DNA of 64,000 bases from JAHEFT01 sp963766195 (lineage in GTDB: Bacteria > Pseudomonadota > Gammaproteobacteria > Xanthomonadales > SZUA-36), in the NCBI GenBank assembly GCA_963766195.1, contig CAVXYY010000005.1, positions 496,001-560,000 of the forward strand, written 5' to 3'. Shown in pieces: positions 17,818 to 27,065 of the stretch. The translations under genes and the position numbers were made by a program. Within the stretch, counting starts at the first letter, position 1, and each line of letters opens with the position of its first letter. The notes under the pieces are model-generated. The model was given only the letters and a program-made list of their open reading frames with translations. It was not told the origin of the DNA and made no database searches.

Positions 17818-19632
17818 ATGAAGTCGATCCGGGGATTTGTCCAACGGGTATTGGTAATTGCCGGGTGCAGTTTGCTCGTGGCCTGCAACGCGCAGGATCA
17901 GGAGGCACAGGCACCGGTTTCGGTTGCGCCGGCGCCTTTTGACGTCGTTCTGCGTGGCGGTACGATCTATGACGGCAGCGGCAATCCGCCGTACGTGGGC
18001 GATATCGCGTTCAAGGGCGACCTGATCGCCGCACTGGGCGACATTGGCGAGGCAAGCGCGCTGGTTGACATCGACGTCCACGGCTTCGCGGTTGCGCCCG
18101 GCTTTGTCAACATGATGTGCTGGTCCAACGAGTCACTGATCGAAGACGGCCGCTCGCAAAGCGACATCCGCCAGGGCGTGACGCTGGAAATCATGGGTGA
18201 GGGGGATTCCATGGGTCCGCTGAATGACGCCATGAAGGCCGAAATGGTGCGACGGCAGGGCGACATCAAGTACGACATCGAATGGACAACACTGGCGGAA
18301 TACCTCGAGTACCTCGAACAGCGCGGTGTCGCTCCCAACGTGGCCTCGTTCATCGGCGCCGCCACGCCGCGCACTTACGTGATGGCTTACGAAGACCGCG
18401 ATCCCACGCCGGAAGAACTCGAACAGATGCGCGCCCTGGTGCGCCAGGCCATGGAGGAAGGCGCCCTGGGCGTGGCGTCCTCGCTGATTTATCCTCCCGG
18501 GAGCTTCGCCAAGACCGAAGAATTGATCGCATTGTCCCGGGTAGCCGCCGAGTATGACGGCATGTACATTTCCCACATGCGGGACGAAGGCGCCGGCCTG
18601 CTGGAGGCCGTGGATGAGTTGATCACCATCGCCCGCGAAGCCGACATCCGGGCCGAGATTTACCATTTCAAGGCTTCAGGCCAGCAAAACTGGCCCCTGT
18701 TTGACGAAGCCGTTGACAGGGTGGAGGCCGCACGGGCGGAAGGCCTGGAGATCACCGCCGATGTCTACACCTATCCGGCAGGCGCCACCGGGTTGAATGC
18801 TTCCATCCCGCCATGGGTGCAGGAAGGCGGATTTGAAGCATCTGTTGAGCGGATGAAAGACACTGCTCTGCGCGACCGGATTGCAGCAGAAATGGCTGAG
18901 CCCTCCGACCAGTGGGAGAACCTGTACCTGGGCGCAGGCACGCCGGACAACATCCTGCTGGTGGGTTTCAAGAGCGATGCGCTCAAACCGCTGACCGGCA
19001 AAACCTTGCAAGAGGTTGCCGACATGCGCGGAACCGACCCGCGGTATACCGCGATGGACCTGATCATCGAAGACGGCAGCCGGGTCTCAACCGTGTATTT
19101 CAGCCAGTCCGAAGACGTGGTCCGCAAGGCGGTTGGCCTGCCCTGGGTGAGCTTCAACTCGGATGAAGCCTCGATGGCTCCGGAGGGCGTTTTTCTGAAA
19201 AGCAGCGCTCATCCCCGGGCTTACGGCAGTTTCGCCCGCGTGCTGGGCAAGTACGTGCGCGATGAAAAGGTGCTTTCCCTGGAAGAGGCCGTTCGCAAGC
19301 TGGCCGCTTTGCCGGCCCAGAACCTGCGGATTGACCGCCGTGGCGAATTGAAGGAAGGATACTTCGCCGACGTCGTCGTTTTTGACCCCGAGACCATCCA
19401 GGACCACGCGACTTTTGTCGAACCGCATCAATATGCGACCGGCATGGTCCACGTATTCGTCAACGGTGTACAGGTATTGAAGGACGGGGAACACACCGGC
19501 GCTACGCCCGGCAGATTCGTGCGCGGACCGGGTTGGAAAGGAAAGCGGCTTAATGAATTCCGAACAGAGAATAGTCATTACGGGGATGGGGGCGATTTCC
19601 TCCGTGGGTTTGACGTGCCAGGAGACCTTTGA
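17818..19632 (+). CDS. Lipoprotein amidohydrolase, N-acyl-D-amino-acid deacylase family
   Basis: 604 aa as read. RBS GGAGGAAA precedes ATG 17818. Lipobox 'LLVACNAQ' gives a membrane-anchored periplasmic lipoprotein. The amidohydrolase pattern 'FDVVLRGGTIYDGSGNPPYVGDIAFKGD' opens the domain, with 'MYISHMRDEG' and 'AEIYHFKASG' as metal-ligand histidines and 'SFNSDEAS' holding the Asp. The usual HxH of D-aminoacylases ('PGFIDVHTH') is replaced by 'PGFVNMMCWSNESL', a variant seen in a proteobacterial subfamily; metal number may differ. The last 26 codons (after GPGWKGK) overlap the ketosynthase gene starting at 19553 and look unlike the family, so the true end may be near 19552 with a lost base. 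Likely cuts acyl-D-amino acids or cyclic imides. Confidence 0.82.
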   Translation: MKSIRGFVQRVLVIAGCSLLVACNAQDQEAQAPVSVAPAPFDVVLRGGTIYDGSGNPPYVGDIAFKGDLIAALGDIGEASALVDIDVHGFAVAPGFVNMMCWSNESLIEDGRSQSDIRQGVTLEIMGEGDSMGPLNDAMKAEMVRRQGDIKYDIEWTTLAEYLEYLEQRGVAPNVASFIGAATPRTYVMAYEDRDPTPEELEQMRALVRQAMEEGALGVASSLIYPPGSFAKTEELIALSRVAAEYDGMYISHMRDEGAGLLEAVDELITIAREADIRAEIYHFKASGQQNWPLFDEAVDRVEAARAEGLEITADVYTYPAGATGLNASIPPWVQEGGFEASVERMKDTALRDRIAAEMAEPSDQWENLYLGAGTPDNILLVGFKSDALKPLTGKTLQEVADMRGTDPRYTAMDLIIEDGSRVSTVYFSQSEDVVRKAVGLPWVSFNSDEASMAPEGVFLKSSAHPRAYGSFARVLGKYVRDEKVLSLEEAVRKLAALPAQNLRIDRRGELKEGYFADVVVFDPETIQDHATFVEPHQYATGMVHVFVNGVQVLKDGEHTGATPGRFVRGPGWKGKRLNEFRTENSHYGDGGDFLRGFDVPGDL

Positions 19633-20800
19633 CAACCTGGTTGCAGGGAAATCCGGGCCTCTCCAGGGTCAGTCTTTTCGATCCGTCAAACATCGAATGC
19701 CAGGTTGCCGGCGAGGTGAAGGGATTTGACCCGGCCGCATACATGGACCACAAGATGGCCAGGAGAATCGGGCGCTACGCCCAGTTTTCCATCGCGGCCA
19801 CGCAGGAAGCGCTGGCCCAGTCCGGGCTGGACCTCGAAAATGAGGATAAAAGCCGGATTTCATGCATCGTTTCTTCCGCGATCGGTGATTTTCCAATGCT
19901 CGAAGAGCAGATGTTCAACTGGTTCGCGGGTAAAAGGCGCACGATCAGCCCTTCACGGTGCCCCGCGTAAGCACGAGCATGGCCGCGGGAAATATCGCTC
20001 TTGAATACGGTTTGACCGGCGTGTCCTTTGGCCTTTCGTCGGCCTGCGCCACCGGCAGCCATTCACTGGCGACCGCCATGATGCTCCTCAAATCCGGCCA
20101 GGCTGACGTGGTGTTGGCCGGCGGCGCCGAAGCGGCCATTTGCGAGACATTCCTGCAATCCTATATCGCCATGCGCGCGCTATCGACGCGAAACGACGAA
20201 CCCGAGCGTTCCAGCCGGCCGTTCGACCGGGACCGGGACGGCTTTGTCATCGCCGAAGGATGTGGCGTCATGGTTCTTGAAACCTTGGAGCATGCGCAGC
20301 GGCGGGGCGCCCCGATCCTGGCCGAGTTGGCCGGGGCCGGCATGACCTGCGACGCATTCCACATTACGTCGGCCCATCCCGATGGTCTCGGCGCTGCCCA
20401 GGCGATGACGGCCGCGATGAAATCCGCGGGCGTCAATCCGGAGCAGGTCGACTACATCAACGCCCACGGGACATCTACCCCGGTAAACGACCCGATTGAA
20501 ACCCGGGCCATCAAGTTGGCCCTGGGTGAAAGTGCGCGCCGGACCCCGGTCAGTTCGACCAAGTCGATGACCGGGCATGCGATCGGAGCCGCAGGCGCCC
20601 TGGAGGCGATCATTTGCGTGAAGGCTCTGCAGGCCGGTGTCGTACCCCCCACCATCAACCTGGATAACCCCGATCCGGAATGTGACCTCGACTATGTTCC
20701 GCACCAGGCGCGGTCCAAAAAACTGGATGTCGTGATGTCCAATTCGTTTGCTTTCGGCGGGCAGAACTGCGTGTTGGTGTTCAGGAAGTTTTCGGGATAA
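19553..20800 (+). CDS. Beta-ketoacyl-ACP synthase (FabF type, two frameshifts)
   Basis: About 415 aa after joining. Begins MNSEQRIVITGMGAISSVGL; an extra base near 19658 and a missing T in the CCCTT at about 19950 break the frame. Correcting both gives 'NLVAGKSGLSRVSLFDPSN' and 'TISPFTVPRVSTSMAAGNIA', both normal FabF sequence. The active-site set is complete: 'SSACATGSHSLA', 'INAHGTSTPVND', 'STKSMTGHAIGAAG'. Third ketosynthase in the window, but outside the ACP operon and on the other strand. Substrate unknown; no other fatty acid genes adjoin it. Ends before a hairpin facing pyruvate kinase. Confidence 0.87.
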
Positions 20801-20812
20801 ACAGATAATTGG

Positions 20813-20841
20813 GGGCAGGCGGGGGTGTCTCCGCCTTGCCC
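20813..20841. terminator. Bidirectional hairpin between ketosynthase and pyruvate kinase genes
   Basis: GGGCAGGCGG (20813-20822) pairs with CCGCCTTGCCC (20831-20841) with one bulged base, loop GGGTGTCT. Lies between two convergent genes; no clear T-run. Confidence 0.55.
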
Positions 20842-20866
20842 GCCGAGCCCGCCTGAAAAAGACAGG

Positions 20867-22306
20867 TCAGAGCGTGATTACCCGAATCATGTCGGTGCCG
20901 CCACTGCGTTGAGCCTGCCCGGCCGTGACGATGAATGTGTCCCCGGCATGCGCAAAGCCCTCTTTCTGCACGTACTCGGATGCGAACCGGATCCGGGCCT
21001 CGTCATCGGACTCACCCGAGTAAAGAATGGCCGCGACACCCCAGTTCATCGACAATCTTCGCGCGGCCCGTTCCGAACCCGTGATCGCAACAATCGGGCA
21101 TTCGGGGCGATGCTTGGAAATCAGGCGCGCAGTGAAGCCAGTCTCGGTCAGGCAGATGATGGCGGTGGCGTGCAGTTGCCGGGCCATGGTTTTGACCGCG
21201 CCACTGATCGTCTCGGCCACGACATTGGCGGAATGGAAAGGAATTTTCTGCAGATAACCGTATTCTTCGAGGCAGGACTCGGTAGTCAGCGCCAGTGAAT
21301 TCATCGTCCTGACTGCTTCGACCGGGTATTTGCCCGCAGCGGTTTCACCTGACAGCATGATCGCGGAACTGCCGTCAAGAATGGCGTTGGCGACATCGCT
21401 GGCCTCGGCCCGGGTTGGCTTGGGGTTTCTTTCCATCGAGGCCAGCATTTGCGTGGCGGTAATGACGGGCTTGCCGGCCATGACCGTGCTGCGAATGATC
21501 TTCTTTTGGAAGCGCGGCACTTCGCCGAACGGCAGTTCCACACCGAGATCGCCACGCGCCACCATGACGCCATCGGCCGCTGCGATAATTTCGTCCAGGT
21601 TTTTCACGCCCGCCCGGTTTTCGATCTTGGCGATGATCGGCGTGTCGATGTTGAATTCCGCCAGGATTTCCCGCATGCGTGCGATGTCTTCCCCGCTCTG
21701 GATGAATGACGCAGCGATATAGTCCACGTCATTTTTCGCGGCGAACTCGATTTCACGGACAAAGTCAGCCCGGTTTTCCGGACCGACGGCAGTCGCCGAA
21801 AGCTGGGTGCCCGGAAGATTGACACCCTTGGTGTTGCCGAGAATGCCGCCGTGCACCACGCGACACCTGATCTCGTCATCGGTGGTCGACACGACCTCCA
21901 GTTCGATGGCGCCGTCATCCAGCAGGATGACGTCCTGCGCCTTAACCTCCCGGGGCAGCCTGGCGTAGGAGACGGAAACCCCTGTCTCGTCACCCGGCCG
22001 GTTGTCCGTGCGCAGAACGAAATCCGTGCCGCGATTGAGATCCACGTAGCTGGTGCTCAAGCGGCCGGTGCGAATTTCGATGCCGCGCGTGTCAATCATG
22101 ATCGCGACCCGGTTACCGGCGGCTTCGGCTGCTTCGCGAATCTGCTGCACGCGAACGCTGTGTTCTTCATAGGTGCCATGCGAAAGATTCAGGCGCGCGA
22201 CGTTCATCCCGCTCTCAATCATCCGGGTCAGCGTTTCGACCTGGTCGCAAGCCGGGCCTATGGTCGCGATGATTTTTGTTTTACGAAATATTTTATTTGC
22301 GGGCAT
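20867..22306 (-). CDS. pyk: Pyruvate kinase
   Basis: 479 aa from ATG 22306 (MPANKIFRKTKIIATIGPAC). TIM-barrel motifs 'MNVARLNLSHGTYEEH' and 'PIIAKIENRAGVKNLDEIIAAADGVMVARGDLGVELP' hold the catalytic Lys and the Mg/ATP site; 'KPVITATQMLASMERNPKPTRAEASDVANAILDGSSAIMLSGETAAGKYP' region is the pyruvate kinase signature and the C-terminal allosteric domain ends 'GTDMIRVITL'. Converts PEP and ADP to pyruvate and ATP in glycolysis. A TTG at 22342 is a longer alternative start. No frameshift. Neighbours are unrelated. Confidence 0.96.
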   Translation of the reverse strand: MPANKIFRKTKIIATIGPACDQVETLTRMIESGMNVARLNLSHGTYEEHSVRVQQIREAAEAAGNRVAIMIDTRGIEIRTGRLSTSYVDLNRGTDFVLRTDNRPGDETGVSVSYARLPREVKAQDVILLDDGAIELEVVSTTDDEIRCRVVHGGILGNTKGVNLPGTQLSATAVGPENRADFVREIEFAAKNDVDYIAASFIQSGEDIARMREILAEFNIDTPIIAKIENRAGVKNLDEIIAAADGVMVARGDLGVELPFGEVPRFQKKIIRSTVMAGKPVITATQMLASMERNPKPTRAEASDVANAILDGSSAIMLSGETAAGKYPVEAVRTMNSLALTTESCLEEYGYLQKIPFHSANVVAETISGAVKTMARQLHATAIICLTETGFTARLISKHRPECPIVAITGSERAARRLSMNWGVAAILYSGESDDEARIRFASEYVQKEGFAHAGDTFIVTAGQAQRSGGTDMIRVITL

Positions 22307-22380
22307 GGTGTCGTGGATCTCGGCAGCCTGGGAAATGTTCAAGTCTACGCCGTTTTGTGATTGACCTGGCGGCGCGCCGG

Positions 22381-24611
22381 TCAGTCACGCAGCGCGGCCA
22401 GCTCCATGTCACCGTAACGAAGGCGCCGGGCCAGCACCCCGGCGATCGCCTCGAACAGGTTCTGCGTGAGCCGTTTGTGCTGATCGCCCAGCTTGTCGAA
22501 TGACTCGCGGCGCAACACGAACAGTTCCGTATCGGTCTGCGCGATGGCTTCGTTGCCCCGCGGCTGGCCGTCGAGAAACGACAGGCCGCCGAAAAAGTCT
22601 CCGCGGCCGTAGGTTGCCAGGTGGAAACCTTCCTGCCCTTCCGACGGCAGCATCATGCGCACTGTCCCGCGCCGGATCAGGAACAGGCGGTCGCCCGGAT
22701 CGCCCTCCGAGTAGATTGTCTCGCCAGCCTTGCAGGACTGCGGTTCCAGGCAGGCTTCCAGGGCGGACAAGGCGTCTTCCTTGCGTCCCTTGAACAATTC
22801 CATCTCGTGTAATTCAAGCAGCGGTTGTTCCAGGGCGGCCCGGTTATCGATGCCAAGGATCTGTTCTTCCACCCAGACCTGCGCGTCGTCCAGGCTGGAA
22901 AAGACTTTGACATGATCCCCGGCCGTGATGATTTTCATCTGTTTGAAAAATTTCTCGATATTGCGGCCGTTTGGCAAGCGCTGCGGGAGATCGCTGAACA
23001 CCAGGTATCCGTTGCGCTCGGCGATGGATTCCCTGATTTGATTCAGAACCTGGGCGACCGAGATGTCCACACCCTGGACCCGGCGCATGTCGAGAATAAA
23101 ATAGGTACACCTGGATAACTCGGGTTCCAGCGCGCTGTACAGCTGATCCTTGGTGCCAAAGAAAAGACTGCCCTGCAGTTCCAGGATGACCGTCTGGTCA
23201 CCATGCTCTTCGAGCAGGTCCATCTCCTCCCTGGAACGGCGCCGCCTGGCGAAGACCTGGTGACCGTGACTCTTGCGCCGGATCACCGTGCTGGCCAGTT
23301 GTTCGCGGATGAACAGCAGCATGGCCAGTGCAATGCCGATGCCCGAAGCCGCGATCAGGCTGACGGTCACCGCGGTCACCACCACCACGGCAATGACCAG
23401 GAAGTCGAAATAGGTGAAGCGGGATTTGAGCAGGCTGAAGCTGTCCCGGTCGATCATGCGCACGCCCACGATGATCAGGATGCCGGCCAGCGAGGCGACC
23501 GGGATCCAGGCGACCAGCGAGCCCAGCAACACAAACGCAATCAAGGCCAGCACGCCTTCGAACACGCCGGACATGCGGGTCTGCCCGCCGCTCGACATGT
23601 TGACCATGGTTGCGCCCATTTGCCCGGCGCCCGGCATGCCGCCAATGCAGGCGGATGCGATATTCCCGGCGCCCTGGGCAAGCAGTTCGCGGTTCGAGTC
23701 GTGCCGGCTGCGGGTCAGCGTGTCCAGCACGACGCAGGTCTTCAGGGTGTCGATGGACAACAGAACAGCCAATGTCAGCGCCGGGAGGAGCAGGCTGGCG
23801 ACCTGGCTCAGTTTCAGTTCGCCGATTTCCTGCCAGCGCCCGGTGATGGCTTCGAACAGGCCATGCGCTTCGGCCGGCAGTTGGCCGATGATGGCCGGGT
23901 TGCCGGTCACCGATCAACAGGGAGCGGTCGAACAGGGCGATGCAGAAATACACCAGGACCCCGGCCAACAGGCCGATGATCGCGGCCGGCACCAGCCTTG
24001 GTGAATCGCGGAGCCAGCAACATGACCCCCATCGTGACGGCCCCGACCGCCAGGGCATGCCATTGCCACAAACCGGGCGAACTCACGGCCTCCCACAGGC
24101 CGGCGGTTTCAGGCGCACCGAGAAGCCTGGGCAGTTGGCTGCCGATGATGATCAGCCCCACGCCGCTGAGGTAGCCGCTGACCACCGGGTAGGGAATGTA
24201 CTTGATGAAACTGCCGACCCGCGCCCGTCCGAGAAAGATCTGGATGACGCCCGTGAGTAATCCCAGCACGGTCAGCAGCAGCACGATCACCACGGCGGGA
24301 ATACCCTGGTGCACGGATTCGATCGCAAAAGCCGCGAGCACGGCCGCCGCCGGGGCGCAGGGTGCAGTGATCAGGCGGTTGGTGCCGCCCAGTGCGGGTG
24401 CAAACAGGCCCAGGGCGGTGGCGCCCAGGATACCGGCGATGGCGCCCAGGCTGGCATAGGAAGGGCCGATGGCCGAGTAGATGGTCACGCCGAAGGCGAT
24501 CGCCGAGGGCAGCGCCACCAGCATGGCGGCCAGGCCGCCCCAGAAGTCGCCCATCAGTTTGTCTTTCTGCAGTATTTGCTGCAAAGATTTACCGAAGCTG
24601 TCCGGGTTCAT
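22381..24611 (-). CDS. SulP transporter with STAS and C-terminal cyclic-nucleotide-binding domain (two frameshifts)
   Basis: About 742 aa once joined. SulP membrane part (about 1-420: 'WGGLAAMLVALPSAIAFGV', 'YIPYPVVSGYLSGVGLIIIG', 'SIDTLKTCVVLDTLTRSRHDSN'), STAS domain (about 455-565: 'ILELQGSLFFGTKDQLYSAL', 'ILDMRRVQGVDISVA'), then a cNMP-binding fold (about 605-735: 'CKAGETIYSEGDPGDRLFLIRRGTVRM' region and 'GRGDFFGGLSFLDGQPRGNEAIAQTD'). The phosphate-binding loop has GGLSFLDGQPRGN, so the conserved Arg is kept. Extra bases near 23997 and 23911 split the frame; between them 'LVPAAIIGLLAGVLVYF' belongs to the protein. Start ATG overlaps the stop of the upstream sterol-desaturase-like gene (ATGA). 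Anion uptake gated by a nucleotide is the natural inference; substrate unknown. Confidence 0.85.
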
Positions 24612-25866
24612 TCCATGGAACCTTCTGATCCATCATGCGCAGGCGCAAGCGGATATTGTTGCCTGCTGGCAGCCCTGATTGTCAACCCGATCAGCCACAG
24701 GGCGCTGACCAGCAGGTAGATCAGCAATACCCCGGTGAACCCGGGAGACAGTGGAAGCCACGGGATCAGCACGAGTGTAGAGGTGAGTTTTAGCCACTCC
24801 ATCCACGGCGCCGCACGGCGCCCCTCTGTCCATAAACCCTGCACGTAATAGCTGAAAAAAATCAGGCCTATCGCCAGTGAAAGGGAAGTGGGCGGCCATT
24901 GGCTGCCGACAACCAGAAGCCCGGTAGCGGCGAGCGTGGCGCAGAAGAACTGGAAAAATGCGTAGAGCTTCACCGGGACCGGAGTCTCGGGCTCGTATTT
25001 GCTGAAATCCTGCAGTGAAGTGCGTTCCACCGGGTAGACTTCATCCAGTCCTGCCGGCCGCCAGCCCGGTCCCCTGAACCAGATACCGAGCTTGTCGCGC
25101 CAGCGTTTGGCATGCCAGGAATCGAGCAGGACAGACCAGTAGACCTGCACATTGGCCCAGAAAGGGTTATAGCTTTTAAGCGGCTTCCGGATGCCGTAAA
25201 CACAGGGCTCTTCCGGCAGTTCTTCCTGGAAGCTGCCGAACAGCCGGTCCCAGAAAATGAAAATGCCGCCGTAGTTGCGATCGATATAGATCCGGTTCTG
25301 GGCGTGGTGGACACGGTGGTTCGAAGCCGTGACGAACACGTACTCCAGGGGCCCCAGCTTCGGGACATGCTGGGTATGGACCCAGAACTGGTAAACCAGG
25401 TTGATCGCACCGCTGGCGAACAGGATTTCCGGTGGAATACCGATGTACAGCCAGGGCAGGTAGAAAATAAAATCGAACAGGCCGCTGCCCGACTGGCGCA
25501 AAGCAGTGCCCAGGTTGTAGTCCTCGCTCTGGTGATGGACCACGTGGGCCGCCCAGAACAGGTTCACTTCGTGGCTGATCCGGTGGAACCAGTAGTAGGA
25601 AAAATCGTAGGCCAGCAACGCGAAAACCAGATGCCAGGTCCCCGGTCGGGAAGATCGAGCAGGTGGTAGCCACCGGCCGCCTTTTCGTAAAACCAGGCGC
25701 CCAGGCCGAGAAACAGGAGGTTGCGCAGGCGGCTGATGCTGCCCAGTGAAATACTGCTGATCGTGTCAGCAACCCGGTAGGTATTGCGTCCCCGTGCCAG
25801 CCCGTAAAGCCACTCCACCAGGATCAGGAAAATAAACCCGGGAATCGCGTACAAGACAATATTCAT
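24608..25866 (-). CDS. Sterol desaturase/FA hydroxylase superfamily membrane oxygenase (one frameshift)
   Basis: About 419 aa after joining. ATG 25866 follows GGAAA. N-terminal spans 'MNIVLYAIPGFIFLILVEW', then the His motifs of the superfamily: 'HRISHEVN', 'HVVHHQSEDYN', 'HTQHVPKL', 'HRVHHAQN', all typical of the C5-sterol-desaturase/alkylglycerol-monooxygenase branch. A further 3-4 hydrophobic spans form the C-terminal 130 aa, as in alkylglycerol monooxygenase relatives. The frame breaks near 25640; adding one base in CCCC gives DRGPWHLVFALLAYDFSYYW. Predicted di-iron enzyme acting on a membrane lipid (ether lipid, sterol or hopanoid-like). Couples translationally to the SulP gene downstream (ATGA). 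Confidence 0.83.
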
Positions 25867-25970
25867 GATGTTTCCAAATGCGCTCTTTGCCTGCCGGCGG
25901 ACCTTCGGCAAACGGCCCGGACCGGTATTATAACTCCCGGCCTTGAAAGTGGGCCCGGGGCTAAGGGTCA

Positions 25971-25999
25971 TTGAAGTGAATTTTCAAACAACCTATAGT
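25971..25999 (+). promoter_or_regulatory. Sigma70-like promoter for the hydroxyproline-type operon
   Basis: TTGAAG (25971-25976), spacer of exactly 17 bases, TATAGT (25994-25999), 20 bases before the ATG at 26020. AGGA lies between them as the ribosome site. Confidence 0.6.
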
Positions 26000-26019
26000 C
26001 GGCGAAAGCAGGAATTCTC

Positions 26020-27057
26020 ATGACCCCAGGATTGGAAAACGCTGTCGAGATTGTTGGCTGTCACGCCGAGGGTGAGGTCGGGGACGTCATCATTGGCGGA
26101 GTAGAGTCGCCACCCGGCGAAACGATCTGGGAACAGGCGCAGTGGATCGCGCAGGACCAGGCATTGCGCAATTTCGTTTTGAACGAACCCCGTGGCGGTG
26201 TGTTCCGGCATGTGAACCTGTTGGTGCCGGCGAAAAATCCGCGAGCCGTCATGGGCTGGATCATCATGGAGCCGGAAGACACGCCACCGATGTCCGGCTC
26301 CAATTCGATCTGTGTATCCACCGTGTTGCTGGAAACCGGGATTATCCCCATGCAGGAACCCGAAACACGGTTCACGCTGGAAGCCCCGGGCGGTTTGGTC
26401 GAGGTGCTGGCGCAATGCCGTGACGGCAAGGCGCAGCAAATTACCGTGAAAAACGTGCCGTCCTTCGCGGACCGGTTGGACGCCAGCCTGGAAGTGAGCG
26501 GCCTGGGAACCCTCAAAGTGGACACGGCCTACGGCGGGGATACCTTCGTTATTGTCGACGCGGCAGATGCAGGGTTTGAAGTCACGCCGGATGAAGCCCG
26601 TGACATTTGCGAAGCCGGGGTAAAAATCACCGCGGCGGCCAACGAACAACTGGGGTTCCGGCACCCGGGTAACCCCGGAATAAACCGTATTTCCTTTTGC
26701 CAGTTTGCCAAACCTGTTTTCGAGGAAGGCGGCCAGAGAATCGGAAAAAATACCGTCGTGATACGCCCGGGAAAACTGGACCGTTCGCCGACCGGCACCG
26801 GCTTGTCGGCCCGCCTGGCTGTATTGCATGCGAAGGGGCAGATGACGGTCGGCGACACCCTGCTGGCCCGGTCAATCATCGATTCCGGGTTCCTGGGACG
26901 AATTGAGGAAGAAGTGCTGATCGGAAGCAAAAAAGCAATCCGTCCTTCCATCACCGGTCGGGCCTGGATCACCGGCAGAAGCCAGTTGACCCTGGACCCG
27001 GATGATCCCTGGCCGGGAGGCTACCGGCTGAGCGACACCTGGCCGAGGCTGATGTAA
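26020..27057 (+). CDS. Proline racemase superfamily enzyme (hydroxyproline epimerase/dehydratase-like)
   Basis: 345 aa, normal for the superfamily. 'IVGCHAEGEVGDVI' is the conserved N-terminal strand, 'PPMSGSNSICVSTVLLETG' the first catalytic loop and 'KLDRSPTGTGLSARLAVL' the second. Racemases and 4-hydroxyproline epimerases have Cys at both; trans-3-hydroxy-L-proline dehydratases have Cys then Thr. Here the positions are Ser92 and Thr258, so it is not a two-base racemase; dehydration of a 3-hydroxyproline is the best guess. The next gene, 8 bases on, is a pyrroline-2-carboxylate-reductase-type enzyme that would use the dehydratase product. A DapA-family lyase lies 3.4 kb away. Function is inferred from this pairing. 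Confidence 0.85.
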   Translation: MTPGLENAVEIVGCHAEGEVGDVIIGGVESPPGETIWEQAQWIAQDQALRNFVLNEPRGGVFRHVNLLVPAKNPRAVMGWIIMEPEDTPPMSGSNSICVSTVLLETGIIPMQEPETRFTLEAPGGLVEVLAQCRDGKAQQITVKNVPSFADRLDASLEVSGLGTLKVDTAYGGDTFVIVDAADAGFEVTPDEARDICEAGVKITAAANEQLGFRHPGNPGINRISFCQFAKPVFEEGGQRIGKNTVVIRPGKLDRSPTGTGLSARLAVLHAKGQMTVGDTLLARSIIDSGFLGRIEEEVLIGSKKAIRPSITGRAWITGRSQLTLDPDDPWPGGYRLSDTWPRLM

Positions 27058-27065
27058 ACAACTGC

